This document shows, piece by piece, positions 24,210 through 36,763 of a stretch of 64,000 bases of DNA. The stretch is from Flabesymbios commensalis (lineage: Eukaryota; Annelida; Polychaeta; Terebellida; Flabelligeridae). The notes under the pieces were generated by a model that saw only the letters and a list, made by a program, of their open reading frames with translations, ran no database searches and was not told where the DNA came from. The stretch's first letter is position 1. Each line of letters begins with the position of its first letter. The translations under genes and the position numbers were made by a program. The DNA is taken from positions 16,106,420-16,170,419 of the forward strand of contig OZ024914.1 in the NCBI GenBank assembly GCA_964017125.1. Reading direction: 5' to 3'.

Positions 24210-27200
24210 CTATGAATGTTATTTTAATATTGATCACTATATTAGTCACAGTACAGTATGTGTCTAAATTATATATGATAGCCTCGGTTTGTTAAATCTA
24301 TTTTTTGAGGTATCACTATCGGGATTAACTTATAACTATAAATGTATATAAACTACCCAGATCTGATGATTTTTTCAGATATTTCAGTGACATATGAACA
24401 GATCTCCGTCATAGTTTTGTAGCGGCTCCAAGATCGTAAGCAAAACATGTCTTGCCTCATTGGTATAGTAATCGTGCTGATAAAGTTTAGGTTAGGAGCT
24501 CAAAAATAAAAGTATGACTTTGCGTTAGTGTTCTCAGACATAATGTCGTATAGACTGGGTATTGTGTGGAGCCTGTGTGATCGAAAGGTAGCGTCTCCGA
24601 GCGCAGATCGCCAGGGCTCGAGGGCTGTGTTATTTGATTCATCTCACCATCTTCAGGCCAAGTGAGACATGTAAAAGAGTAATGTGGACACTATACAATT
24701 ATTACGACATGACGATGCCGTAGTAAAGCCCCTTTACGTGGAATAGGAGGTGGACATCTGAATAACAGTTATTATCTGATGGGAATAAAAATGACTTAGT
24801 GTGACGTCGACCAATGCTTGGCATTGGCCGCTAAAAATACGATGAGCACAAACGTGAAAAGATATGGATCTCAGAAGAACAATGTGGTCACCATACAATT
24901 ATTCAATTGTGACTACACAGGAAATAGAAGGTGGACATCATAGGTCGGAAGACGTATCTGATGGAATAACAACGAAGTGTGATATTGTCCAATGCTTGAC
25001 ATGCTTCATTTTTTAGGAGTCAAAGACACAGAAAAAATGTTAGACGATTGAATCTCAAAATAAAATGATTTGCTCGAAAATATCTCAAATTTGTTCATGT
25101 TTTTTTATAACACACAAATCCTCAAAATAGACCGGCCGAGCAAAAAGCTTCAGTCAATATATATTGTACAAAATCTCCTGTTGGGAATCAAAGTGTAACA
25201 AGGGGTTAGTCACGTGACATAATCGGCTTCCGTTCTGGACTTGGTAATCACCAGGTGGCTCTATCACTTCACACCTCACTAGGTGGCTCTATCACTTCAC
25301 ACCTCTTACCGACCTACACCTCATTGTCAGTGGTTGTAAAGCGCCGGGAAGTCTTTACAACAATCATTGTGGTGATAATATAATTATGTTCTAATTGTGT
25401 TATATTTAAACATTTGATTAAAGACTTACATAGGTACATTCTTATTCCATATGAGTTCCATTCCTCAGCGAAACTGTCTACTTCTGGCCCATGATACTAC
25501 TTTATAGGAAGCTTTCAAAATTATGAGCCAATAAAAAAATATAGAAAAGATAAATATAAAATCAATTCTGTGAAACGCAGTGACGTCACCGGAAACCGTT
25601 TTGAATGGTGTAATTCTGTTTCGTATATTAATATTGGTGTAATATCTTAATACATTCACAAAGGCTGACATTTATAAAGCTTAAATTAAATCAGACTTTG
25701 TGCGATAATTTGGCTACAGGAGGAAATTATGGTAATTAATTATAAACCTACATTGAAGCAGAAATGCCAAAGATCCTATGCCTTTCTGATTAACGTCAAC
25801 TCGCTGGTTCAATGTGTATTTATTACATAAACCGCGAAATACGTAGCGATATCAAAATGATCAATAGCAAATGGATTTGATAACAATTTATCTGTAAAAT
25901 TAGAAAATAAGAAAATTACAAAGATCACCAATATATTGATATCAATATCAACTATACTTTCTAAAATAGGGGGCTTGATTTGTGCTATTGTATTATTTTA
26001 AAACGTTTTAAAATTATTGTTATGCTTACTTGTCTCAGGAGGTATTATCCATTTAATTGATTGTATTGTAATTAAGACATCGCCGTAATTTTATATGAAT
26101 AACATTTTATCTGACGAGATATTTAGAGATCCGAGATGTTGCATGTAGCTTTCATAGGATTAATATCAAAGGATTGTCCGGCAGAAGTGTTGGAATTATA
26201 TGTTATCTCGGCAAAATGTAGAGTATTATTCACATATATATAAATAATGATAAAATAATAGTTTGCATACTAGATTAATTAACAATGTATCATACAAACA
26301 TTTTAGCTATTGAAATATTTCAAAAGTGGACTAATCATAGAGATAAAGCATACTTTCCTATTAAGTGGGAGAGACTATAATTATTTTTCCTACCAAATTT
26401 CAACGCTCTAAAATAAATTAGCAGTTTGCGGTGCTTCTAATATCTGTGACTTTACTGGGTGCAATTGAAACAGAGTGCTTCTCACATCTGTGAGTTTTAT
26501 GAGTGCAATTATCGTTGTGTGGAATGTTTACAGAAATGTAGAAATAACAACACCAAGTGACAGTCAAAGCTAAGACTTGTGCATTTATCAATTGCTTTTT
26601 ATGTTCACACTATCTACTCATAATGTGTAAGTATTTTTTATCACATCTATAGATCTTAATACTCTATGAATGTTATTTTAATATTGATCACTATATTAGT
26701 CACAGTACAGTATGTGTCTAAATTATATATGATAGCCTCGGTTTGTTAAATCTATTTTTTGTGGTATAACTATCGGGATTAACTTATAACTATAAATGTA
26801 TATAAACTACCCAGATCTGATGAATTTTTCAGATATTTCAGTGACATATGAACAGATCTCCGTCATAGTTTTGTAGCGGCTCCAAGATCGTAAGCAAAAC
26901 ATGTCGTGCCTCATAGGTATAGTAATCGTGCTGATAAAGTTTAGGTTAGGAGCTCAAAAATAAAAGTATGACTTTGCGTTAGTGTTCTCAGACACAATGT
27001 CGTATAGACTGGGTATTGTGTGGAGTCTGTGTGATCGAAAGGTAGCGTCTCCGAGCGCAGATCGCCAGGGCTCGAAGGCTGTGTTATTTGATTCATCTCA
27101 CCATCTTCAGGGCCCAGTGAGACATTCAGAAGAACAATGTGGACATCTGAATAACAGTTATTATCTGATGGGAATACCTTGGCCGCTCAAAATATGATGA

Positions 27201-27769
27201 GCACAAACGTGAAAAGATACGGATCTCAGAAGAACAATGTGGTCACCATACAATGATTCAATTGTGACAAGCCGTAGGCCCCCTGCACAGGAAATAGGTG
27301 GACATCATAGGTCGGAAGACGTATCTGATGGAATAACAACGGAGTGTGATATTGTCCAATGCTTGACATGCTTTGTCTCTTTAGGTAGCTCTATCACTTC
27401 ACACCTCTTACTGACCTACACCACATTGTCAGTGGTTGTAAAGCGCCGAGAAGGTGGTTATTTTTTTCTAATTTATTGTGTTATATTTAAACATTTGATA
27501 AAAGATTTACATAGGTACATTCTTATTCCATTTCTCAGCGAAACTGTCTACTTCTGGCCCATCATACTACTTAATAGGAAGCTTTCTAAATGATGAGCCA
27601 ATCGAATAATCTAGAAAAGATAAACATAAAATCAATAGGATGCGATATCAATATTTCCCAAGAAACTTAAAAAAACATATTTCCAAACTACGATGGCAGT
27701 TTTAGGACCATGATATATAATTTTTGTAGTTATTTTATTTCGTGCCCACTTAAATAGTAAAGGTGGGAA
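24210..27769 (+). repeat. Tandem duplication, second copy (partial E, D, E)
   Basis: Positions 24210-24660 repeat the start of unit E; 24661-26664 repeat unit D; 26665-27769 repeat unit E again. Degenerate tRNA-SINE halves lie at 24565-24670 and 27015-27125. The palindrome GTCACGTGAC is at 25209-25218 and a core module at 26405-26640. The order suggests an unequal exchange within unit E. No host gene is seen. Confidence 0.8.
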
Positions 27770-28220
27770 GTCCCCTTGAAGTAAGTGGGTAACCACCTTC
27801 GAGTAAGGGATGTGTAACCACCTAAGTGCAGAGGTGTGTAACCACCTTGGTGAAGAGATGGGCAACAATCTTGATGTGTCTAAGACATCGGGTGTGTAAC
27901 CACCTTGACGTAAGGGTTTGTAACCATCCAAGTGTAGGACTGTGTAACCATCTTCGTGTAGCGCTGTATAACCACCTTGGCGTAGTGATAGGTTAGCACC
28001 TTGGTGTAGAGGTGTGTAACCACCATGGTGTAGGGATATGTAACCTCCTTGGTGCAGGGATGGGCAACAATCTTGGTGTGTGTAAGAGATAGGGTGTGTA
28101 ACCACCTTGGCGTAGGTATGGATAACCACCTTGGTACAGGGATGAGTAACCATCTTGGTGTAGGGGGTGTGTAAACACCTTGGTGTTGGGGTGGACAACC
28201 ACCTCGGTGTAGGGGTATAT
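27770..28220. repeat. 24-bp minisatellite array 3
   Basis: Sister of array 2 with one additional unit near 27895-27920. It ends at the same junction (GTGTAGGGGTATATGAGCAG), after which the upstream region of homeobox copy 2 starts. The 214-residue minus-strand frame over it is an artefact of the repeat period. Confidence 0.9.
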
Positions 28221-28919
28221 GAGCAGACGATCATGTCAAACCTTGGACTCGCAACAAATTGTTGAATAAAAAGCAAATAATAACTTTAGCCAGGCAGAAT
28301 AAGTTCCGGATTGTGTACACAATTGTAAGTGTTTTTTTATAGTTTAAAAATCATAATGAAATACCTGTGATTAATATTACTCCCTAAAACTTTAATACAT
28401 CACCATGAATTAGGCGAAATTTATTACTTAGTCACGTTAATAACTTTATTACTGACTGACTGATTATCTTCTCGCATACTAAAATCTTTATAATATTAGT
28501 AGAAATATACTTGGTAGATATACTTGGTAGAAAAATGTATTCGTGAAAGTAAAACAGAACATACAATTTTTTTCCTCAAGTGATCATAGCGGATATTTTG
28601 GTATGCAGAAGGTTAATGGCTGTGTTAAACTTACAAGCAAATACAGCGTAGGATTAATTACCATTGACTATAGAACAAGGCGCTGACATTGACTACAATA
28701 GACACCCTTTGTCAACTAACTAATCTATACTAGCATATGTACATAGACATTTGACGTTATTTTTTTACGTTAATGTTTTCAAGAAGCTGAAATATCACGT
28801 TCAGTATTCAAAACTAATAGAAGAAAATCATGCAATAGGAATTGAATCAAAAAAAATTTTTGACGCAATTTATTTGCACGATTGAAGTCAAGGGGTGTAA
28901 ATCTTCAAGCTTTTAATTA
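28221..28919 (+). repeat. Distal upstream region of homeobox copy 2
   Basis: Matches 22056-22755 at close to identity and 48608-49215 with more divergence. It contains AGCAGACGATCATGT at the minisatellite junction and TTGCACGATTGA near the promoter. No gene. It may hold distal control elements, since it is retained upstream of three promoters. Confidence 0.65.
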
Positions 28920-29131
28920 CAGACCTGCAGTTGATCACTGTCACAGCACCCGCTGGCAGGTGGCGACACTCTCGCCCGAGTGATGGCGTCATCGTTACCG
29001 GTGCTCACACTATGATGACTTAATACAATATGACCCCCCCCACACCCAACGACCAATCACAGAGCGGCGTGGGGGTTATCACCCCCACTTAATATTTTAT
29101 ATATAACTGCTTGACCCCTGTCGGCACATCA
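28920..29131 (+). promoter_or_regulatory. Promoter of homeobox copy 2
   Basis: Contains the E-box CAGGTG near 28960, TGATGGCGTCATCG (the CRE half-changed relative to copies 1 and 4), a CCAAT box at 29053-29057, the hairpin GTGGGGGTTATCACCCCCAC at 29069-29088 and a TATA box at 29098-29104. The expected start of transcription is about 29130, giving a leader of about 115 nt. Confidence 0.75.
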
Positions 29132-29246
29132 CTTCACCTTGACTTCTCAAGCAATCAGCTCATTTGAATACTTTATTTTCTGGGATACTTCATAATACTG
29201 GATACTTTACTATTTTGGCTTTTACCAGATACATCTACAGAACAAA

Positions 29247-30288
29247 ATGGCTGATTTTCAAGTTATGTCTAAGAACTCCTACATGTTCTTGATTGACAAC
29301 TTGCTCAAAGCTGCACCACTGGATATCAGAAATGGGTCAGTACTTGAGGACCCGTTTCACCCAGCTTTTCGTGCTGATCAGCAGACCACAGTGTCCAGTG
29401 TCAGACATCAGAACCCAGTTCACCAGATTGTCCAAGCTAATCACTCACAGAACCGGAAAAGGACCTCACCAGTCAATCTAACCAGGTTACCACCCCCTTC
29501 TACTTCACCAGGATTCAGACCAACTTCAGTCTCACCTTCTCTCGCAGAAATATCTAGTATATCAGGTAAGCACAGTTGAACATTGTGTTCTAATCTTGAT
29601 TTTATCTTCTATTTTAATCAATTATATTGTACTGCAATGTAGACATCTAGAATGCTTGTAGATGTGGATATTGATTCTTAATAGCCCAACACTCATATGT
29701 TAATTTCTTGTATATGTGAGGAAATGTAAAAGTCGCTTGGCTTATTCATATAACAAGACAGATTAAAAGACAAATATATGAACATTTTCACTAATTATAA
29801 TCATGTCTTTTTAATGATGTCATAAGTTTTCTATAATGTATTTTTGTATTGTCACAGATACGGAAAGTGTGTCATCCGCCGGTGGAAAATCCAGAAAGGG
29901 AAGAATCAACTTTGGTCCCAAACAAATTGAGCAGCTTGAAATCCGGTACCAGCAGCAGCGCTACCTGTCACCAGAAGAGAGAACTCAGCTCGCCAGAAAG
30001 CTGAGGCTTTCAGACAGACAAGTGAAGACATGGTTCCAGAACAGGCGTATGAAGGAAAAAAGGAGTGTCCAAGACAACGACCTGCGCCAGATGATGACGT
30101 CACCACAGGCTGCCATGCACCAGATCGCCATGGCCGCTTCTGCTAGAACCAGCCCACCTGCTGCCATGCCAGACATGCCACCACAGTTTGTACCTCATTA
30201 CGGCATGCCTTCTGTGATCAACAATACAATGATGGCACATCAAATGCAGTACCCTAACTTCTCCTCGCCCTCCATGACCATGTTGTGA
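29247..30288 (+). CDS. Homeobox protein, copy 2 (two exons, 249 aa)
   Basis: Exon 1 is 29247-29565 (319 nt); exon 2 is 29858-30288; the intron is 292 bp, GT-AG, phase 1. The start ATG (AAAATGG) is the one shared by all copies. The Eh1-like FLIDNLL is at residues 14-20 and the homeodomain at 118-177. The domain matches copy 1 except for I at domain position 6 in the N-terminal arm; W48, F49, Q50, N51 and R53 are intact. Exon 1 has private changes (KAAPLDIRNGS, LAEISSIS). The C-tail gains DMPP relative to copy 1. An AATAAA lies 13 nt after the stop (30301-30306) and CATAAA farther on. The frame is open with canonical splice sites, so it is probably functional. It shares UTR details with copy 4. 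Confidence 0.9.
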
Positions 30289-30859
30289 GACAGTACAACA
30301 AATAAACTGCTCACATTGACAATTTCCATTATAGTGCTGTAAACATAGAGACATTAATATAAAATTGTTTTAACCATTGATTGAGGGATTAACAAAAACT
30401 GAGCATAGGTCTACCAAACTTTATATTTTCTACCATATCTGACACAGAAAACATGATGATACTGAAACCACAATGTCTCCTATCATTTATTTCATTTCAT
30501 AATTTTTGTTAACTTTGTTGTTATTGTTTTATGTTAATATTGTTACAAAAAACATAAATGTTGCCTTTGAAAATGTTTTTACTCATTTCCGTTTTATGTT
30601 TCATGCACCACGCAGTAGTTTAGATAGACCCCATATTTTATATTTCGGCTATTTCCACGAGACCTATATAATTCATTTTTAAAAATGATCACGTTTTTTT
30701 TGAGGAAATTATCTAACAGTTATTTTAAAATATTTATTATCGCCATGCGATGCGAAAGCAATTCAGCAGCTTCCCCCATGACAGCTGGACATTATGAAAA
30801 CGTTGTAGAAAATAATATCTGAAATATAAAGTATGAATCGTTAGCTTTCCTCTCAAGAC
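30289..30859 (+). other. 3' UTR and downstream DNA of copy 2
   Basis: Similar to the sequences after the stops of copies 3 and 4 until about 30610, including ACAAAAAACATAAATG where copy 3 has AATAAA. Past that point no gene or clear repeat is seen before the SINE. Confidence 0.6.
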
Positions 30860-31078
30860 GGGCGGGAGCCCAGGGTAGTGGTTAGCACCGCTACCTTTCA
30901 CGCCAGAGTTCGGGGTTCGGTTGCCGGTTTCAGCGGTTTGAAAGAAACAAAAATGTTTCCTCCCCATCCACGTGTGAAAGTCAGTATTGTGGGGAGCCTC
31001 AGAAGGTTCTCCTGGTCCAGTTTAGCCTATATGTGCACAAAGGTGGCCTAAAGCCCGATTCAGTTTATTTCATTTCCT
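30860..31078 (+). mobile_element. Dimeric tRNA-SINE, internally deleted
   Basis: The first tRNA-like half (GGTAGTGGTTAGCACC as box A; GGGTTCGGTT as box B) and the 3' end (CTAAAGCCCGATTCA) are present. Most of the second tRNA-like half is missing compared with 57874-58187. Diverged, so older than the copies near 53 and 58 kb. Confidence 0.8.
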
Positions 31079-32261
31079 CTCAACACAAAAACAAATAAAA
31101 TATACTGTTACAAATCTACCGCTGTCACGTGCCTTTCAATAGCATTAAATATTGTACATTGAAAGTACTGACGCTGCGATTATATTAAATGACGATTCAT
31201 TAAATAAATATAAAAGATAAGGTTCCTTGCTTATGCTATTAGATTCATTAAGGCTAATTATCGCGTTTTCCTGTAAAAACCCAGGCATTCAGCCTCCAGG
31301 GTTATTTATATAAAGACTGACAGTTAAAATCCCACGTCAAGGCATGATTCCAATTAATTGAGATGTCATATAATATTTAAAAATCATTCATCACACAATT
31401 ACGCCTTGATTGTCACCTGAGTATCATTAATCCACTTGACTGACTATATAATCACCACAAACTGTGAAAAACCTAATTACAATAATTATTGCAGATTTGG
31501 AAAGTCAAATGTATTAGTCAAGAGTCATATTTTGGGAGAATCGTTCACATTGTGATAAAAGAGCTGCAGAGCTGCTCTAGAGTATACTGATCCATATTGG
31601 AAGGGGAGCCACTTTGCAGCTGTAAGTGTTTTTTCGGGGCATTTATCCCCCTCCCTTTTTAAAAAAAAATAGTAGTTAGTAGTCTAGTTTTGTTTTCACC
31701 AAATATGTCTACACAACTGTTTATTAGTAATATTAGTAGTTTATTAAAACAAATCAAGAGCGGATCCATGGGGCGTTAGGGGTTCACACACCCTTTTTCA
31801 ACAAATTATTATAATGAATGCTCCAAATTGGACAAAATCGTTCATTATGTGATAGAGCACCCAAAACAAAGCTACACAAAGACGTGGCTCTAAGTATATA
31901 TGTCTAGCTAAGTGCATTTTTTAGGATTGTGTTGTCTAGTACACCACAAAAAACAGGGTATATTTTGGCTTCATATGTAAGCATCGTCATCATCTGAAAT
32001 GTCGCGTCAGCGCTAACATGTATATATGCTATGAAATACACATTTTAAATTGAAAAAATATAATTTTGATTTCAAACTGTCCATAATTCCGATGAATAGC
32101 CTGACCCATATAGCTCTAGGATCAATAACATGCAACTTGTTTTTTTTCACAATGTATAGCATGATTTAAAATGTATATTTACTGCTATTATTTTCCAATA
32201 AATCGATATAAAGCCCCAACATTGTAACCAAAGTTTCTATGTTACTGTATCTAAAAAATAG
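31079..32261 (+). repeat. Downstream flank of copy 2, shared with copy 4
   Basis: Blocks at 31230-31560 and 32000-32160 match 51190-51590 and 52060-52200 downstream of copy 4. They include CATTAATCCACTTGA and ATCACCACAAACTGTG. The duplicated gene unit is therefore at least 4 kb. No coding sequence is visible. Confidence 0.65.
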
Positions 32262-33166
32262 GCCGGTACACATCCCTACACCAATACGGTTACACACCCC
32301 TAGACCAAGGTGGTTACACACCCCTACACCAAGGTGGTTACACACCCCTAGACCAAGGTGGTTACACACCTCTACACCAAGGTGGTTACACACCCCTCCA
32401 CTAAAGGGGTTACGCACCCGTACACCAAGGTGGTTACGCACCCCTACACCAAGGTGTTACCCATCCCTACACCAAGGTGGTCGTCAACCCCAGCACCAAG
32501 GTGTTTACACACCCCTACACCAAGATGGTTACTCATCCCTATATCAAGGTGGTTTAACACACCCCGACGCCAAGGTGGTTACACACCCTATCTCTTACAC
32601 ATTGTTGCTCATCCCTGCACCAAGGAGGTTACATATCCCTACACCATGGTGGTTACACACCCCTACACCAAGGTTGTTACTCATCCATAGACCAAGGTGG
32701 TTACACACCCCTACACTAAGGTGGTTACACACCCCTACACCAAGGTGGTTACACACCCCTACACCAAGGTAGTCACACACCCCTACACTAAGGTGGTTAC
32801 ACACCCCTACACAAGGTGGTTACACACCCCTACACCAAGGTGGTTACACATCCCTACACAAGGTGGTTACACACCCCTACATTAAGGTGGTTACACACCC
32901 CTACACTAAGGTGGTTACACACCCCTACACCAAGGTGGTTACAAATCCCTACACCAAGGGGGTTACACACCCCTAGACCAAGGTGGTTACAAATCCCTAC
33001 ACCAAGGTGGTTACCCCTCCCTACACCGAGGGGGTTACACACCACTATACCAAGGTGGTTACAAATCCCTACACCAAAGTGGTTATCCATCCCTACACCA
33101 AGGTGGCTACACACCCCTACACCAAGGTGGTTACACACCCCTACACCAAGGTGGTTACACACCCCG
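32262..33166. repeat. 24-bp minisatellite array 4 (longest)
   Basis: About 37 units with core CCCTACACCAAGGTGG, inverted relative to arrays 1-3. From about 32680 onward many units are identical, a sign of recent homogenisation; the left part is more variable. All frames on both strands tend to stay open (VVTHPYTK or GVCNHLGV repeats). Confidence 0.95.
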
Positions 33167-33351
33167 GAAATATTTTAGCTTTTTTATAGTTTTTTTAGGA
33201 AAAGATTGATTTTGCATCTTATTGATTTCATGCTCAGGTTTTTTAGAGACGTTTTAGAGGCGTAGGCTAGTAGAAGGTGTGAACAGTGGTGAAGTGGTGT
33301 GTTCACCTATGAGGTGTAGGTTAGTAGAAGGTGTGAACTGTGGTGAAGTAA
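33167..33351 (-). repeat. Short module between array 4 and SINE
   Basis: Reverse complement of the AT-rich block that precedes arrays 1-3, followed by copies of GGTGTGAACTGTGGTGAAGT. No gene. Confidence 0.6.
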
Positions 33352-33667
33352 AAAATGAAATGAATCGGGCTTTAGGCCACCTTTGTGCACATATAGGCTA
33401 AACTGGGCCAGGAGAACCTCCTGAGGATGGTGAGATGATTGAGATGACACTGTCCTCCAGACACAGGATTCGAAATTCGAGCCCTGGCGGTCTGAGGCCG
33501 AGCACGCTACCTCTCGGTCACGGAGGCTCCCCACAATACTAACTTTCACACGTGGATGGGGAAGAAACAATTTTTGTTTCTTTCAAACCGCCGAGACCGG
33601 GAACCGAACCCCGGACTCTGGCGTGAAAGGCAGCGGTGCTAACCACTACCCTAGGGCCCCCGCCCCC
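33352..33667 (-). mobile_element. Dimeric tRNA-SINE, full length, minus strand
   Basis: Both tRNA-like halves and the 3' end (reverse of CCCGATTCATTTCATTT) are present, about 315 bp. The insertion lies in a local tandem repeat, so target duplications cannot be defined. Confidence 0.85.
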
Positions 33668-34469
33668 TTGGTGGAGTGGTGTGTTCAGCTAGTGATTACC
33701 AAGTCAGTAGAAGGTGTGAACTGTGGTGAAGTGGTGTGTTCACCTAGTGATTACCAAGTCAGTAGAAGGTGTGAACTGTGGTGAAGTGGTGTGTTCACCT
33801 AGTGATTACCAAGTCCAGAACCAAAGCCGATTATGTCACGTGACTAATCCGTTATTACACTTTGATTTCCAAAAGCATATTATTTTTTACATCTACATGT
33901 ATATAATCTCTGAAGCTTTTTTGGTCGACCGATCTATTTTGAGGATTTGTGTGGGATGGAAATAACATGACAAATTTAAGATCTTTCAGATAAGATCACC
34001 ATATTTTGCGATTAAATTGACTGACAATTTGTTTCTGTGTCTTTGCCTCCTCAAAAGACGAAGCAGGTCAAACATTTGATGATATCACACCTCGTTGTTA
34101 TTCCATCAGCTACGCCTTTCCACCTGTGATGACCACCTCCTATTTCCTGTTTAGGGGGCCTACGGCATGTCACAATTGAATAATTGTATGGCGACCACAT
34201 TACGTTTGCTCTTCTGAGGTCAGTTTTTCACGTTTGTGCTCATGGCATTTTTAGCGGTGAAGGTCAAACATTGGACGACGTCACCCTTCAAGTCATTGTT
34301 ATTCCTACCAGACAAGTAACTGTTCTTCAGATGTCCACCTGCTATTTCCTGCACAGGGATCTACGGCATGTCGTAATATGTGTGTAGCGTCCACATTGTT
34401 CGTCTGAGCTCAGTGTCATCTCACACTTGTGCTGATCGCATCTTTGGCTATTTTCAAAGTTTGTTGTCT

Positions 34470-34680
34470 GAGGTGTGAAGATTGTTGGGTGTTCTGAGAT
34501 CGAGCACGCTATCTCGCTATCACAGAACACCCCCCCCCCCCAAGAGTCCCCACAATACTCAATCTTTACGAGTGAACGGGGAAGAAACATTCCATAATAC
34601 CAGACTAGGGGATGAACTCGCCATCTCTGACGTGACAGACGGCAGCGTTTAACCACTTCTCCAGGGCGCCGCATATCATT
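34470..34680 (-). mobile_element. Degenerate dimeric tRNA-SINE
   Basis: Retains GATCGAGCACGCTATCTCG (reverse of the second tRNA-like half), TCCCCACAATACTCAATC, and a decayed first half ending CAGGGCGCCGC. A C-tract lies at 34532-34541. More diverged than the other copies. Confidence 0.6.
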
Positions 34681-35983
34681 TTATATGAGAAAACTAAAGT
34701 TTTAGCAACAATGATTTATTTTGTCATATTTCTATTTTTTAGCTCCCTGCCCAAATTTGTTCGTACGATTACTTTCCCAGTATGACTGTGTGAGGCACGA
34801 AACGTTTCGCTTACGATCCTGTAGGCCCTGCATATTGGATCCGCCACATGAAAACTATGAAGGAGATCTGCTCACATGTCACTGAAGTATCTGAAACGAT
34901 ACATACCACTCCATTAAGAGTAGATAGTGTGAACATCGATAGCAATTAACAAATTCACAAGTTATGACTGTCACTTGACCTGTTGACTGTGCTGTTATTT
35001 CTACATTTTTGTAAACATTTCACACAGCGATAATTGCACCCAGAAAACACTCAGATATGAGACACACTCTGTTTCAATTGCACTCAGTAAAGTCACAGAT
35101 ATTAGAAACACTGCAAACTGTTGTTATTTTAGAGCGCTGAATTCATAAATGAAGAATAATTGCAGTTTATTGTACGTAATACGTAACTATGTTTTATCGT
35201 ATGATTAGTCTACTACAGAAACATTTCAATAGCTACTGTATTGTTTTACTAAATGTATATATCGTAGCTTATATGATTAGTTTCACGCCATTTTTTTTAG
35301 ATATTGTAATTCATCCGCAATTTTTTTACTGAGTTAAAATACTTATAATTATGATATAAACTTCCCAAATGTCTAGCAAATGTCAGTCTCAGATAGTTCA
35401 GTGCCTAAAGTCATTTGACAAATACAAAAAAAAAGATTTACCCAACTGAGAAGTGTCTCGTACAAAGTAAATAACAAACTTCAAAAATAGACGTCATCGC
35501 TGTCCAATCACGAATTCTTTAAATTACACTGATCGCCAGTTTGTGAGAGTGACGTGGCAATCATATAGTTTAGAGAGGAACTGTAGTGCGATTGGTCGTG
35601 ATGAATATCAAAATAACATTTTTTGAGTGTTAACAGCTTTAAACGTGATAAAAAATATTTGCACATTATCATGATTATGAGTAGATAGTGTGAACATCAA
35701 TAGCAATTGATAAATTCTCAAGTTATGACTATCACTTGACTGTGTTGTTATTTCTACATTTCAGTAATCATTTCACACAGCGATAATTGCACTCATAAAA
35801 CTCTCAGATTTGAGACGCACTCTGTTTCAATTGCTCTCCGTAAATGCACAGATATTAGAAACACTGCAAACTGCTATGTTATTTTAGGGCGTTTCGTGTA
35901 CATATATGATACTGAATTACGCCTTTATTTATTATTGCATAATAAATATACAAAAAATATGTTTAAGTATAGTTATATTGTAT

Positions 35984-36122
35984 CAAAGGCACCTGAAATT
36001 GATGAGTGATGAATTGCATCTCACTCTAAGAAGAAACGATTTCTTCTTTAGTTATAGCAAGAATACATTTTCTTGGTTATAGTGAGATTCAATTTATCAC
36101 TCATCAATTTCAGGTGCCTGTG
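35984..36122. mobile_element. hAT-type MITE, 139 bp
   Basis: Inverted ends of about 38 bp: left CAAAGGCACCTGAAATTGAT, right the near-perfect reverse complement ending CAGGTGCCTGTG. It is flanked by 8-bp duplications, TATTGTAT, at 35976-35983 and 36123-36130. The empty site is visible in the sister copy near 730-750. The 8-bp duplication and CA start point to the hAT superfamily. No coding capacity. Confidence 0.8.
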
Positions 36123-36526
36123 TATTGTATCTATCTAGAATTAGTATATGTTTGTGATATTTTGGTAAATCCTGTCTTTTTGTACACACAAATTTGTGGA
36201 AAATAATAGACATTATAACACATTCGCATAATGCGTGATCCTTGATACGTTAAACAATTACGTCATGATGCATATTACAATGCGGGTTCCCATTGAAAAA
36301 AATTATATTGAAAAATACTAATGCATTTTATAATAGCCGTTGGTCATAAAAGGAATAAATAGAAATACAGTTTATTGATCATATAATTACTGGGAGGTCT
36401 TGTGAACTTCAAAGTGGAATAACACACCATATAATTAATGACTTTATCTTTTTAGTGTACAATTCACCAATAAAGGAAGGGGATCATAAATAAACTATGG
36501 AAGCAAATTGTAAGAGCAATTGTCAT

Positions 36527-36760
36527 CGTCACCGGTGCTCACACTATGATGACATCATACAATATAACCCCCACCACACCCAGCGACCAATCAGAGAGCG
36601 GGGTGGGGGTTATCATATATTTTGCATATAACTGCTTCACCCAGGTCGGCAAACCACTTTACCTCGACTTCTCGACAGCTCATTTGGACTTTATTTTTTG
36701 GCTACTTCTTTGTACTGGATACCTTACTATTTTGGATTATACCAGACACATATGCAGAGC
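36527..36760 (+). promoter_or_regulatory. Truncated promoter of homeobox copy 3
   Basis: Homology to the other promoters starts only at TCATCGTCACCGGTGC, so the E-box and distal upstream region are missing. The CCAAT box (36597-36601) is kept. The TATA element reads CATATAA (36625-36631) instead of TATATAA, and the hairpin is shortened. Upstream sequence is unrelated repeat DNA. Expression may be weaker or different. Confidence 0.7.
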
Positions 36761-36763
36761 AAA

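Larger units (their letters stand above)
33668..36526 (-). repeat. Inverted composite unit upstream of copy 3
   Basis: The modules known from 18-28 kb appear here in reverse: three copies of GGTGTGTTCACCTAGTGATT at 33680-33810, the GTCACGTGAC palindrome at 33835-33844, the block at 34030-34400, a degenerate SINE at 34470-34680, core modules at 34915-35130 and 35680-35885, and the flank module at 36180-36520. Homeobox copy 3 begins abruptly at about 36527. Reading frames inside are not supported. Confidence 0.7.

Noticed and set aside
32262-33166. CRISPR array
   Set aside because: Units are directly adjacent with no unique spacers, and the DNA is eukaryotic.
32239-33189. Long frames with VVTHPYTK or GVCNHLGV repeats across minisatellites (also at 11.3, 21.5-22.1, 27.6-28.3 and 40 kb)
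   Set aside because: The 24-bp period keeps all frames open on both strands. There is no start context, domain or splice evidence, and array 5 with 23-bp units breaks the frames.
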